Origin: Actinotignum schaalii FB123-CNA-2
GTDB lineage: Bacteria; Actinomycetota; Actinomycetes; Actinomycetales; Actinomycetaceae
DNA length: 64,000 nucleotides
Direction of reading: 5' to 3'
Assembly: GCF_000411135.1 (NCBI RefSeq)
Contig: NZ_KE150262.1
Coordinates: 288,231 to 352,230, forward strand
The notes under the pieces are model-generated. The model was not told the origin of the DNA and searched no databases. It saw only the letters and a program-made list of their open reading frames with translations. Both the position numbers and the translations under genes were made by a program. How positions within the stretch are numbered: position 1 is the stretch's first letter; each line of letters starts with the position of its first letter. Shown in pieces: positions 53,880 to 63,298 of this stretch.

Positions 53880-56675
53880 GTGCGCCACAACGAGGAAACG
53901 AGCCCGGTTCAGCCGGCGGAGGTACAACCCGCCCCGGCTGCGGTAAGCGCGCCGGAAGCGCAGGCCTCCGCTGCCGCACCTGCACTCGCGGTAAGCGCGC
54001 CCGAAGCGCGCGCCGAACCTGCCGTGCACACCGAACCTGCCGTGCATCGCGTCCTCCTCGTGGACGAAATTGCGCGCTGGACCCGCCGCCCCGCCAACCT
54101 GCTGCGCGGCATCCTCTTCACCCTGGCCATCGCCGGGATGCTCCTCATCTCCCGCTTCGGCTACACCACCACCGTGGCCGTCACGCACGACGTCGCCAAC
54201 GCCGCCCCGGATACCCTCCGCACCATTTTCTCCATGCCGATTAACGTGCTCGAGGGCCTCGTCTCGCTCTTCCTCCCCCTCCTGCTTTTCTTCGATATCA
54301 TCCGCTACCGGCGCTGGCGCACCCTCGTGACCGCGCTGGTCGCCATGGCCGGCGCGCTCGCCATCTGCTACGGCTCCCTGTGGCTTTTCGAGCGCTTCAT
54401 GCCCACCTCCCAAATCACCATCGACCTCTCGGATACCATCCAAGAACAAGCAGCCGTGGGCATGCTCCCCTACGTTTCGATTATCGCCACCATCCTGGTG
54501 GTGGCGGCCTCCGAACGTCAGGGCCGGCTGGTGCGCACCGGCTGGTGGGCGCTGGGAATCGTGCTGGTACTTTCCGTGCTCCAGGGTGCCCAAACCCTGA
54601 CCGGCGCGCTCACCACCGTGTTCGTGGGGATGGCCTGCGGCTATTTCGCTCTCTACGCTTTTGGGGATTCGCCCGACCGCGCCACCGGCGCCGCCGTCGT
54701 CACTCTCATTCGCCGCGCCGGCTTGGACGCGCACAGCATTATCCGCGTGGATGCGGGCGACGACGCCGATATGCACGCGTGGTCCGTTCCCGTGACCGGC
54801 CCGCTCGGATACGTGGATACCGCGATTCTCAAGGAGCTACGCGAGGCCCTCACCGGGCACATCGGGCAGGCTGATGCCGCGTTCACCACCGCGGCAAGCG
54901 CGGAACAGGAGGTCACGCTTCCCGCGAGCGCTACGGGTGCCGACCCGCTGGGTGAACCGGAGGACGATATTAACGTGCGCGCCCTCATTACCCGGGCCCG
55001 CCATGACGTCCACCCGCTTATCGGGGATGTCAATTCCCGCCACTACGTGGTTAGCTTGGCCAACGGCGCCCATTACGTTGCCGCGCTTATTGACTCGGAT
55101 CGCGCGGTCCTCGGGCGCCTTGCCAGTGCCTGGCAGCGGGCCACCCTCACCCAGGTCACCCAGCGGACCGGGGATAACGTGGAGGAAACCGCCGAGCGCA
55201 CCCTCCTCATGGAAGCCCTCGCGGTGAACGCCGGGGTGGCCCCGCGGCGCGATGCACATTACGCGGCGGCTGGCGCGTCCGCCGTCGTCGCTTTTGCTGA
55301 TATCGAGGCCGTTCCCCTCACGGATCTGGAGCCCGAAGAGATCTCCGACGCGGCGCTGGACTCCATGTGGGCCACGCTCGAACGCGCGCACGCACGCGGT
55401 CTCACCCACCACGATATCCGCGCCGGGGTGGTCGCGGTGCGCGGGGACGAAGCCCTCATCACCCATTGGCGTAACGGTAGTTTTTCTTCCAATGAGCTTT
55501 CCCGGCATATTGATTTGGCGCAGCTCTACCTGCTGCAGGCGGTGGCGGTGGGCCCGGAGCGCGCCGTCGCTTCCGCGCTGCGCTGCATTTCCCGCGACCG
55601 GCTTTCCTCGGTGGCACCGACCGTGCAACGCACCATTATGCCGGCGCAAACCCTGGCCGAACTCGAGGATAAAAAAGGCGTGCAGCGCATGCGTGAAGTC
55701 CTGCTGGAAGCCCTCCCGCAGGATATTGGCACCGCCACCCAGACCATCCAGCTGCGCAAATTCTCCGCAAAGACGATTATCACCATCGTCATCGGCGTGC
55801 TTGCCATCTTCATTCTGCTCGGCTCCATTAATTTCACCGAGCTGCAAGAAACGATTCGCAGCGCCAACCCGTGGTGGATGCTCGCCGCGTTTATCGCCAG
55901 TTTCGCGACCTACGTGGGCGCGGCACTGTGCCTGAAGGCCTACACGGCCGAACGCCTGCCGCTGTGGGAAACCAGCGAGGTGCAGATCGCCGCCTCGGTG
56001 CTGGGCTTGGTTATGCCGGCCGGCATCGGGCCACTCGCCCTCAATTTGCGCTATCTGCAACGCAATCAGGTAGCCACTCCGGTGGCGGTAGCAACCGTGT
56101 CCCTGGTGCAGATCGCGCAGTTTATTACCACGGTGCTGCTGCTGTTGGCCCTCGGACTGCTCACCGGCGACTTCGGGAATCTTTCCATCCCGAGCACCTC
56201 CGTGATGCTCATTGTGGCGGCGGTGGCGGCCCTGGGCGCGGCCGTCTACTTCATTCGCCCGCTGCGCCGCAAGGTCATTGAGCTGGTGCGCCCCACCATC
56301 GAGCAGGTGTGGCCGCGCGTGGTGTGGCTCGCCACCCATCCCTCCCGGATTCTTGCTGGTTTCGGCGGTTCCCTCCTCATGACGGTGAGTTTCGTGGCGG
56401 CCTTCGGTTTCTCCCTGGCGGCCTTCGGGGAGACCCTGCCGGTGGTCACCCTGGCGATCACCTACCTGGTTTCCAATTCGGTGGGCTCCCTGGTTCCCTC
56501 CCCCGGCGGCATCGGCCCGGTGGAAGCGGCCCTCACCGGCGGGCTCACCATCGCGGGCCTGCCGTATTCGGTGGCCTTCTCCACCGCGATCCTGTACCGC
56601 CTGCTCACTTTCTGGGCGCGGGTGCCCATCGGTTGGTTCGCGCTGCGTCACCTCCAGAAGAAGGACATTATCTAA
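53880..56675 (+). CDS. Membrane protein with pseudokinase-like and LPG-synthase-like (AglD/MprF) parts
   Basis: This is a 931-residue protein. Membrane helices lie near residues 75-265. A soluble middle part (about 270-600) has a degenerate kinase pattern: HARGLTHHDIRAGVVAVRGDEALITHW resembles HRDLxxxN...DFG, but the Asn and DFG are lost. A C-terminal membrane region (from about residue 635) matches the UPF0104/LPG-synthase flippase-like family. A role in lipid or glycan transport across the membrane is plausible. The GTG start is 49 bases after copA. Its stop overlaps the next gene's start (TAATG). Confidence 0.75.
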   Translation: MRHNEETSPVQPAEVQPAPAAVSAPEAQASAAAPALAVSAPEARAEPAVHTEPAVHRVLLVDEIARWTRRPANLLRGILFTLAIAGMLLISRFGYTTTVAVTHDVANAAPDTLRTIFSMPINVLEGLVSLFLPLLLFFDIIRYRRWRTLVTALVAMAGALAICYGSLWLFERFMPTSQITIDLSDTIQEQAAVGMLPYVSIIATILVVAASERQGRLVRTGWWALGIVLVLSVLQGAQTLTGALTTVFVGMACGYFALYAFGDSPDRATGAAVVTLIRRAGLDAHSIIRVDAGDDADMHAWSVPVTGPLGYVDTAILKELREALTGHIGQADAAFTTAASAEQEVTLPASATGADPLGEPEDDINVRALITRARHDVHPLIGDVNSRHYVVSLANGAHYVAALIDSDRAVLGRLASAWQRATLTQVTQRTGDNVEETAERTLLMEALAVNAGVAPRRDAHYAAAGASAVVAFADIEAVPLTDLEPEEISDAALDSMWATLERAHARGLTHHDIRAGVVAVRGDEALITHWRNGSFSSNELSRHIDLAQLYLLQAVAVGPERAVASALRCISRDRLSSVAPTVQRTIMPAQTLAELEDKKGVQRMREVLLEALPQDIGTATQTIQLRKFSAKTIITIVIGVLAIFILLGSINFTELQETIRSANPWWMLAAFIASFATYVGAALCLKAYTAERLPLWETSEVQIAASVLGLVMPAGIGPLALNLRYLQRNQVATPVAVATVSLVQIAQFITTVLLLLALGLLTGDFGNLSIPSTSVMLIVAAVAALGAAVYFIRPLRRKVIELVRPTIEQVWPRVVWLATHPSRILAGFGGSLLMTVSFVAAFGFSLAAFGETLPVVTLAITYLVSNSVGSLVPSPGGIGPVEAALTGGLTIAGLPYSVAFSTAILYRLLTFWARVPIGWFALRHLQKKDII

Positions 56676-58324
56676 TGCGCGGCGGGCCGGCGCGGGAGCT
56701 AGAAGTGCGCGGGGCGCGGGCACCTTCGCGAACGGCCGTGGTGCGCGCGTGGGCATGCAACCACTGTGATACGACGGCGCTGCTGCTGGCCGCGGGGGCT
56801 TTCGCCGTATACATGTTCTTTTCCTGGTATACCTGGGTGAACTTCTCCTCCCCTTCGTGGGATCAGGGTATTTTCACCCAGCTGGCCGACCGGTACGCCC
56901 GCCGGCAATTCCCACCCATCGTGGATATTAAAGGCCCGGGCTTCAACCTGTGGGGCGATCATTTCCATCCCATTTTGCTGCTGACCGGGCCGCTGTTCTG
57001 GCTCTGGCCTTCCGGGTTGAGCCTGCTCGCCCTCCAAGCGGTGCTCTTCGGGATGTCGGTGTATCCCATCGCGCGTTTCGCCCGCGCGCGGGTGGGAGCC
57101 GTGCCGGGTACCCTCATCGGGGTGGCTTACGCGGCCAGCTGGGGGCTCACCTCCGCACTCGTGGTGCAATTCCACGAAATCGCCTTCGCGGTGCCCTTGC
57201 TTGCTTTCGGGCTGACCGCCTGGCTGGAAGGCCGCTACCGGCGCGCTGCCGTGCTCATATCCCTGCTGGTTTTCGTCAAGGAGGACCTCGGCCTCACGGT
57301 GGCCTGCTTCGGGGTGCTGGCGGCGCTGCTCAGCTGGCGCGGGCGCGGCGGTGAGGCCGGTGCCGGTGGCGCGGCTGAGGACGGCAGTGCCCGGCAGCGC
57401 GGCAGCCACGGCGCGCGCGACTGGCGCGAACTGGCCGGCATTGGCGCCTTCCTGGCCGCCTGGGGCACCGCCTGGTTCCTGGCCGCCACCCAGGTCATCC
57501 TCCCGGCTTTCAATAATTCCGGGCAATGGGATTATGCCGGGCGGGTGCGCGAAGGCCTCGACCTGGCGAGCATGCTCCTCGAGCCTAACCGCTGGGGCAC
57601 CCTCTGCTATATCGTTGCCGCCCTGGGAATCGTGGGGCTGCGCAGCCCGTGGGCCGCGCTACTGCTACCCACTCTCGCCTGGCGTTTCGTGGGAGATAAC
57701 CCCTACTACTGGACTATTTTGTGGCATTATTCGGCTGTGCTCGCGCCGATGATCGCCGTCGCGCTGACCGATGGGCTCGCGCGGGCGGGTGCGCGCGGCG
57801 TCGTCGTACCACTACCGGAGGCACAAGAATCTCAAGCTCCCTCGGCCGCAACCGCGCAGCGCGATGCCCTGGGAGTGCTGGCCCGCTGCCCCCGCCTGGC
57901 CGCGGCGGCCCTTGCCCTCGCGTTGATTTCCAGTGTGCTCGGCACCGCTTCCAACGGCTTCGGCTCCTGGCTCACGGGGCGTTCCAATACCCAGCAATAC
58001 GTGTATTTTTCCGATTACGGCGCCAGCCAGACCGCCGAGCAACGCGAAGGTGCCCGGGCTGCGGTCGCGGCGGCCGGCACCGGGCGGCATATCCTCGCCG
58101 ACGTGGTCATGATGGCCTACGTTGTCCCAGGTAATACCGTGTACTGGGAGCACAGCTACGGCGGCGCGTATATTGACACGGTGGTGTTCTCCAACCGGCT
58201 CAACCACGGCGACGGCGCCCAGGTGGTGGCCTGGATTACCGCGAAAGTTGGCGGACAGTGGCATATTGTCACGGAAGAAGCCGGCTATGTGGTGGTGGCT
58301 CGCGACGGCACGGACGGAAGGTGA
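56675..58324 (+). CDS. DUF2079 membrane protein (1)
   Basis: This is a 549-residue polytopic membrane protein. SSPSWDQGIFTQL, IVDIKGPGFNLWGDHFHPI and FVKEDLGLT match DUF2079, a family related in topology to GT-C glycosyltransferases; the function is unproved. About ten hydrophobic segments. ATG overlaps the stop of the preceding gene (TAATG), giving translational coupling. It is a tandem relative of the next gene. Confidence 0.82.
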   Translation: MRGGPARELEVRGARAPSRTAVVRAWACNHCDTTALLLAAGAFAVYMFFSWYTWVNFSSPSWDQGIFTQLADRYARRQFPPIVDIKGPGFNLWGDHFHPILLLTGPLFWLWPSGLSLLALQAVLFGMSVYPIARFARARVGAVPGTLIGVAYAASWGLTSALVVQFHEIAFAVPLLAFGLTAWLEGRYRRAAVLISLLVFVKEDLGLTVACFGVLAALLSWRGRGGEAGAGGAAEDGSARQRGSHGARDWRELAGIGAFLAAWGTAWFLAATQVILPAFNNSGQWDYAGRVREGLDLASMLLEPNRWGTLCYIVAALGIVGLRSPWAALLLPTLAWRFVGDNPYYWTILWHYSAVLAPMIAVALTDGLARAGARGVVVPLPEAQESQAPSAATAQRDALGVLARCPRLAAAALALALISSVLGTASNGFGSWLTGRSNTQQYVYFSDYGASQTAEQREGARAAVAAAGTGRHILADVVMMAYVVPGNTVYWEHSYGGAYIDTVVFSNRLNHGDGAQVVAWITAKVGGQWHIVTEEAGYVVVARDGTDGR

Positions 58325-58333
58325 GGAACGGAT

Positions 58334-60043
58334 ATGATGGCTCTCCGCACGGCGCCGGCTCGCACCGCGACCTGGTACCGCCCGCTGCGCACCGACCCGG
58401 CGCCCTACCTGGTGGCGCTCGGCAGTTTCATTCTTTTCACCGCTTTTTCGCTGCATCAGTGGGCTTCTTTGCAGACGTCCTCCTGGGACCTGGGTATTTT
58501 CACGCAGCTCGCCCAGCGTTACGCGCATCTCGAAGCCCCCATCGTGGATATTAAAGGCCCCGGCTTCAACCTGTGGGGCGATCATTTCCATCCCATCCTG
58601 GTGGTGCTCGGCCCGATTTTCGCGCTGTGGCCCAGCGGCGCCACCCTGCTTATTGTGCAAAACGCGCTCTTCGCGGTGTCCGCTATTCCGCTCACCCGCC
58701 TGGCGCGGGCACGCTGCGGGGCCGGGGCGGGGACCGCTTTCGGCCTGCTCTACGCGGTGTCCTGGGGGCTTTCAGCCGCGGTAGCCGCGCAATTCCACGA
58801 GATCGCCTTCGCGGTGCCCCTCCTCGCCTACGGGCTGACGGCCTGGGTGGAAGGCCGCTACCGCCGCGCCGCGCTCCCGCTCGGCATTCTCGTTTTCGTC
58901 AAAGAAGACCTCGGCCTCACGCTCATCGCTTTCGGTGTGGCCGCGCTACTGGCGGAGTTTTTCGCGCAGAGGCGGGCGGTCTGCGGCGCGGCGGTGCAGA
59001 ACAGTAGCGCACCGGGCGCGGGCCGCAACGTCACGGAAACGGCGCGGGGAGTAACGGAGCAGCACGACGACGCCGCGCCGCAGCGGCGCGGGCCAGCACC
59101 GCGAGCGCGCTTAGCCACCGCGTGGCGCACCCCCGCGGGGCGCTGTGCGGTGGGCCTGGCGATATGGGGAGCGGTGTGGTTTGTACTTTCTATCTGGGTG
59201 CTCCTGCCGGCTTTCAATCCGGACGGCGCCTGGGATTACACAGATCGTCTCACGGGCGATGCCGGGTTTTTCACCGGCGCGCGCACGAAACTCATCACAC
59301 TGGCGGTGCTGTTGGGCAGTGCCGGGGTGGTGGGGCTGACCAGCCCGTGGATCCTTCTCATGATCCCGACCCTGGCCTGGCGTTTCACCGGAAACGTGGA
59401 GTACTACTGGGGCCTGGACTGGCATTATTCCGCCGTGCTCATGCCCATTGCCACCATTGCGCTGCTCGATGGGCTAGGGCGGCTGGAGCGTTCTATAAGG
59501 CTTCGGGCGCGGCGTGGGCATGCCGAGCAGGCGACGCATGGCGAGTGCACCCCGCGCGGCGAACGCGCCACGCGCAGTGGATCCGGCACGCGCAGCGAGT
59601 GCAGTGCACGCAGCGGGCACGTCAAGCGCGGCTTGATTGCGCTCGCCCTGGCGACCAGCTTGATTGCCACGCTGATCGGTACCCGCACCAATGCGGTGGG
59701 CTGGTGGATCCAGGGGCGTTATGACGGAGCGAGCGCAGAGGAGCGCGCCGGCGCGCGGGAAGCCCTGGCCGCAGTGCCGGATGGTTCCCACGTGGTTACC
59801 GATATTCATATGCTTGCCTACCTGGTGCCGAATAATACGGTGTACTGGGAGGGAACCCGCGGGAATGCCGGGGCGAACGCCGTGGTCTTCGCGCCCCAAT
59901 CGAAAGCCAAGCACGGGGATGCGCAGCAGATCCTCAACTGGGCCAGCACCACCTTCGGGGGTACCTGGCATATTGCGAGCGATAAAGGCGGCTACGTGAC
60001 CGTGCTGCCCGGCGAAGCCCCCGCGCGCGAGGAAGGAAAATAA
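58334..60043 (+). CDS. DUF2079 membrane protein (2)
   Basis: This 569-residue paralogue of the preceding protein has the same order of motifs (SSWDLGIFTQL, IVDIKGPGFNLWGDHFHPI, LVFVKEDLGLT, NTVYWEG). A central insertion near residues 215-260 is rich in Arg/Ala/Gly, unlike its neighbour. The pair looks like a gene duplication. A 9-base gap links it to the operon. Function unknown; membrane glycan transfer is a speculation. Confidence 0.82.
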   Translation: MMALRTAPARTATWYRPLRTDPAPYLVALGSFILFTAFSLHQWASLQTSSWDLGIFTQLAQRYAHLEAPIVDIKGPGFNLWGDHFHPILVVLGPIFALWPSGATLLIVQNALFAVSAIPLTRLARARCGAGAGTAFGLLYAVSWGLSAAVAAQFHEIAFAVPLLAYGLTAWVEGRYRRAALPLGILVFVKEDLGLTLIAFGVAALLAEFFAQRRAVCGAAVQNSSAPGAGRNVTETARGVTEQHDDAAPQRRGPAPRARLATAWRTPAGRCAVGLAIWGAVWFVLSIWVLLPAFNPDGAWDYTDRLTGDAGFFTGARTKLITLAVLLGSAGVVGLTSPWILLMIPTLAWRFTGNVEYYWGLDWHYSAVLMPIATIALLDGLGRLERSIRLRARRGHAEQATHGECTPRGERATRSGSGTRSECSARSGHVKRGLIALALATSLIATLIGTRTNAVGWWIQGRYDGASAEERAGAREALAAVPDGSHVVTDIHMLAYLVPNNTVYWEGTRGNAGANAVVFAPQSKAKHGDAQQILNWASTTFGGTWHIASDKGGYVTVLPGEAPAREEGK

Positions 60044-60077
60044 CACGGCTGCATCTAGATCTACCTCAACGTCTTCC

Positions 60078-60518
60078 GTGCGCCCGCTCTATCGCGACGC
60101 GACCGGGCTGCTCCTCGTTTTCCTCGGTGGCGGGGCCGGCACGGTAGCACGCGCACTTGTCCCGAGCGTGGCGGCGCCGATTATCGTCAATCTTGCGGGG
60201 GCGTTCCTCCTCGGCCTCATCACCGGCTTCTTCACCACGGGCACGCATCGGTACGGGGCCCGGCTGCGGCTGCTACTCGGCACCGGTTTTTGCGGTGGTT
60301 TCACCACCTATTCGAGTTTCGTAGCGCTCAGCGCCCACTTGGCCACCGGCGAGGTTCTCAGCGGGGCGCCTAGCGAGCTGGCGCGCCTGGCCGGCCTGGC
60401 TGCGGGAGGCACTCTTTTCGGTGGTTTTCTGCTGGCTTTCGCCGGGATGGCCTGCGGGAGAGCGCTGGGCCGGCACTTCCTCGCGCTACGCCGGCGCGCG
60501 GGTGGTGATGCAGCATGA
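60078..60518 (+). CDS. crcB: Fluoride channel subunit CrcB/Fluc (1)
   Basis: This is a 146-residue membrane protein with four hydrophobic helices that exports fluoride as part of a dual-topology dimer. GGGAGTVARA, VNLAGAFLLG and the pore motif GTGFCGGFTTYSSF are present. The GTG start has no clear ribosome site, although translation may be coupled to the gene before it. It ends in ATGA overlap with its partner. Confidence 0.88.
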   Translation: MRPLYRDATGLLLVFLGGGAGTVARALVPSVAAPIIVNLAGAFLLGLITGFFTTGTHRYGARLRLLLGTGFCGGFTTYSSFVALSAHLATGEVLSGAPSELARLAGLAAGGTLFGGFLLAFAGMACGRALGRHFLALRRRAGGDAA

Positions 60519-60874
60519 CGCTCCTGCTTCTTGGTCTAGCCGGTGGGCTGGGTGCCCTGTGCCGCGGGATTCTCGATTCTTTCCTCACCGCGCGTTTCAA
60601 GCCGACGTGGCCGGCCGGGATTTTCACGGTGAATGTGATCGGCTGTTTCCTCTTCGGGCTCGTGACCGGCGGCGGGGCACTTTCCGCCTGGATCGGTCCG
60701 TACAGTCTTTACGTCACCACCGGTTTTTTGGGTGGTTTCACTACTTTTTCGACGGCGATGACCGACGCCCTCAGCCTCTTCGAAAAGCGCCGCTACTGGG
60801 CCTGCATCAGCCTCCTGCTCGGGAATTTCCTCCTCGGCATCGCAGCCTTCTTCGCCGGCCTGGCGCTCGGGTAG
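60515..60874 (+). CDS. crcB: Fluoride channel subunit CrcB/Fluc (2)
   Basis: This is a 119-residue partner of the preceding protein. AGGLGALCRG, VNVIGCFLFGL and TTGFLGGFTTFSTA carry the family's conserved Asn and Phe/Thr residues. The paired arrangement of two small genes is the heterodimeric form of Fluc. No fluoride riboswitch is visible nearby. It converges with the FtsX-type gene, with 43 bases between. Confidence 0.9.
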   Translation: MTLLLLGLAGGLGALCRGILDSFLTARFKPTWPAGIFTVNVIGCFLFGLVTGGGALSAWIGPYSLYVTTGFLGGFTTFSTAMTDALSLFEKRRYWACISLLLGNFLLGIAAFFAGLALG

Positions 60875-60917
60875 AGCCGGGTAGAGTGAGTTCTTATGAA
60901 GCGATACGCTAGGGAGC

Positions 60918-63296
60918 TCACCGGCGGTTCGCATTTTCTGCGAAAGGTCGGATTCCTAATCGGAGCGCCGGAAGTACGGCAAGCAACCCCACGAGCGTGA
61001 GCGCCCACAACCATCCATAGTCATGCGTCACCGGAGAATACGTGAAGGGCAGGCGGTCCATTGCGGCCAACCGGCCAAGAACAACCCCGGATCCAAGGCT
61101 GAGCACGTAGCTGGTGATCAACGGAGCCGCCAAACGCCAGCGAGCGCGATTCCCTCCGCCGCCCAGCTCAATGAGCCGACGTTCCGTCGTCTGTTCAGAG
61201 ACTACGGCCGTCACTGTTGCTAGCAGCACGACGGGAGCTACCAAAAGGGCCAGCAGCTGGCGCACTACCGCTTGCGCCTTCAATTGCCGTATTCCTGGTT
61301 CATCTGGATCAACAAGGAACGCGAAGGGCGCTTCCAGTAATACCGTGGAGCGGATACCGTCGCGGACTTCATCAGAAAGGCTTCCGAAGCCAAAAATAAT
61401 AACCGTATAAGAATATGGTTCCCCCACGCCTAACTGCGTGAGTAGCGGAGAATCGGGTGGGAGAATCAAACCGCTGAGCACGTTGTTTTCCAGGCGCTCA
61501 TCCGCGATAAGACCATCAGCCGTAAAAGTCTCGGTTACCTGCCCGTCAGAGAGCGCGATTCCGAGTAGCGTCGTCGCCCCACTTTCGGAAACAAAAGAAG
61601 CCGGAGCGTGGTTAACGTACCCACGGTCAAGAAGCCCACCAGAAGCGACCATGACCAAGTCCAGTGCCGCGGTAGGGCAATCACCCAGATCAGATGCGCT
61701 TTTAATGCACGGAGCTCCCGCAGAATCCACGATTCTATACATCCGGTCGTGTGTTGCTACGTCACCGAAAATAGCGGTGCGCTCCGAGATTTCTGGGTAG
61801 CGCTGCATCAGATTATCGACCGCGTTTTTATTAGCACCCGTGATGGAGAGATAACTTGTTTCGCCGCTCACCTGACGGCTAGTCCAGTTACTTAGCACCG
61901 CCACACTACTCGCGTAGAGGGAAGCGTAATAGGAAAGGACAAAAACCACAGCCATACCCAATAACGCCATTTTCTGCATCCGCTGTGCCAGACGCGCGGT
62001 GACAGGGTAACGCCGGCTTCCAGGCTGAAGTGCGTAGGCGAGACTCGGAATGCTCAAAGCACCCGCAATCATCGCCGCGTAGTGCCCGTAAGGGAAGATA
62101 TACAGTTGCCGTGCTGCGACGAAAGCTACGGTGAGCACCGTGCCGATAATCCCAATCCCAAATAACAGCCGCCGTGAAAATACCTCACCGTGCAGTTTTC
62201 TGCGGTGCCGGTGTGCCTCGAAGAAAACCGTCGCGCCAGCGGCGAGCACACCACCGATAAGCACGAGAAGAAGCACCGCTACCGCTGTTGAGTTAATGGC
62301 TCCCCATTCCGGTTCTTCCCAGCGCTGTTCGACATACTCTCCGAGGGCCCCAGCAAAGCTCACGTGTGCCGCGGCAGCACTACCCCACCCGAGAATCCCT
62401 CCGGCCAGGGCGGTCACTGTGGCGGATGCACACGTGGTTACGGAAGCCTTCCATTGGGTATCACCCAGAGAAAGGAGGATCCGGTAGATCTCACGCCTTC
62501 GCGACCGGCCCGATCCGTAGAGAGTCACGATCACCACGCTGAGCATCACCAAGCCCATAAACCATGCCAGTTGCGGTGGGATAGTCTGATTGCTGAGTGT
62601 GTATGCGCCCATTCGTGCCGACGTTACCGCGGCTGTCGTCGCCTGACCGCCACCGCGGGTAAGCTCAACTTCAATCGGCGCCAACGGTTCGTTGGTGAGC
62701 CACACATCGGCTTGACCGAGTACATCCGAGCTATCCGTCAATGCAACGCCGCTTAGCTCCCGAATGGAGGCGGGGTTTTCGGTCACGCCAGTCACCCGGA
62801 ATTCCGCAGCGGTTCCGGTATTCTCCCCTTCTGCGGCCTGAGTATCGATGAGTTGAAGAACATCACCCACGCTCAGGTTTAATTGCCGGGCAGCTTCCGC
62901 GCTGATGGAAATGTCACCCGGCCGCACCGGATAATTTCCCTGGCGCAATACTCCGATGTTTGCCGGACCGCTGGTCATAGTCACATCAGCAACCGTGGCG
63001 CTTTGGGTTTGTGCAGAGAGAAGATTCGCCCGGGTTCGGGAAAGGGCCACCGCGCGACCGCTGTTCCCAAGCTTTTCCATATAGCTTTGTACTGCGGCAT
63101 TTCCCGTCACTTGCTGGAAATACAAGCCAAACGAAGCCGTAGCACCACGTTCCACCGCACGCCCATGTGCGGATGCACAGGCAGCCACCGTGACCGCTAG
63201 CGCTACGGCAATGAGTGCCAGGACTGCGGTTCGCAAGGTAGCGAAAGAACGTTGCCCCGCCATTTTTAGGATGAGGAGGACGCGCTGTTTACCCAT
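60918..63296 (-). CDS. FtsX/MacB-like ABC permease
   Basis: This is a 792-residue membrane protein. Helix 1 (about 20-40) is followed by a large outer domain, then FtsX-type helices (near 240-340) and further helices in the middle. A second outer domain and a C-terminal helix bundle end it (LLATVTAVVSEQTTERRLIELGGGG). Such permeases work with the ATPase just upstream in lipoprotein release, lipid transport or peptide sensing. ATG 63296 was chosen over GTG 63302, as GGAG lies at a better distance. Its role is not clear from context. Confidence 0.78.
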   Translation of the reverse strand: MGKQRVLLILKMAGQRSFATLRTAVLALIAVALAVTVAACASAHGRAVERGATASFGLYFQQVTGNAAVQSYMEKLGNSGRAVALSRTRANLLSAQTQSATVADVTMTSGPANIGVLRQGNYPVRPGDISISAEAARQLNLSVGDVLQLIDTQAAEGENTGTAAEFRVTGVTENPASIRELSGVALTDSSDVLGQADVWLTNEPLAPIEVELTRGGGQATTAAVTSARMGAYTLSNQTIPPQLAWFMGLVMLSVVIVTLYGSGRSRRREIYRILLSLGDTQWKASVTTCASATVTALAGGILGWGSAAAAHVSFAGALGEYVEQRWEEPEWGAINSTAVAVLLLVLIGGVLAAGATVFFEAHRHRRKLHGEVFSRRLLFGIGIIGTVLTVAFVAARQLYIFPYGHYAAMIAGALSIPSLAYALQPGSRRYPVTARLAQRMQKMALLGMAVVFVLSYYASLYASSVAVLSNWTSRQVSGETSYLSITGANKNAVDNLMQRYPEISERTAIFGDVATHDRMYRIVDSAGAPCIKSASDLGDCPTAALDLVMVASGGLLDRGYVNHAPASFVSESGATTLLGIALSDGQVTETFTADGLIADERLENNVLSGLILPPDSPLLTQLGVGEPYSYTVIIFGFGSLSDEVRDGIRSTVLLEAPFAFLVDPDEPGIRQLKAQAVVRQLLALLVAPVVLLATVTAVVSEQTTERRLIELGGGGNRARWRLAAPLITSYVLSLGSGVVLGRLAAMDRLPFTYSPVTHDYGWLWALTLVGLLAVLPALRLGIRPFAENANRR

Positions 63297-63298
63297 GA

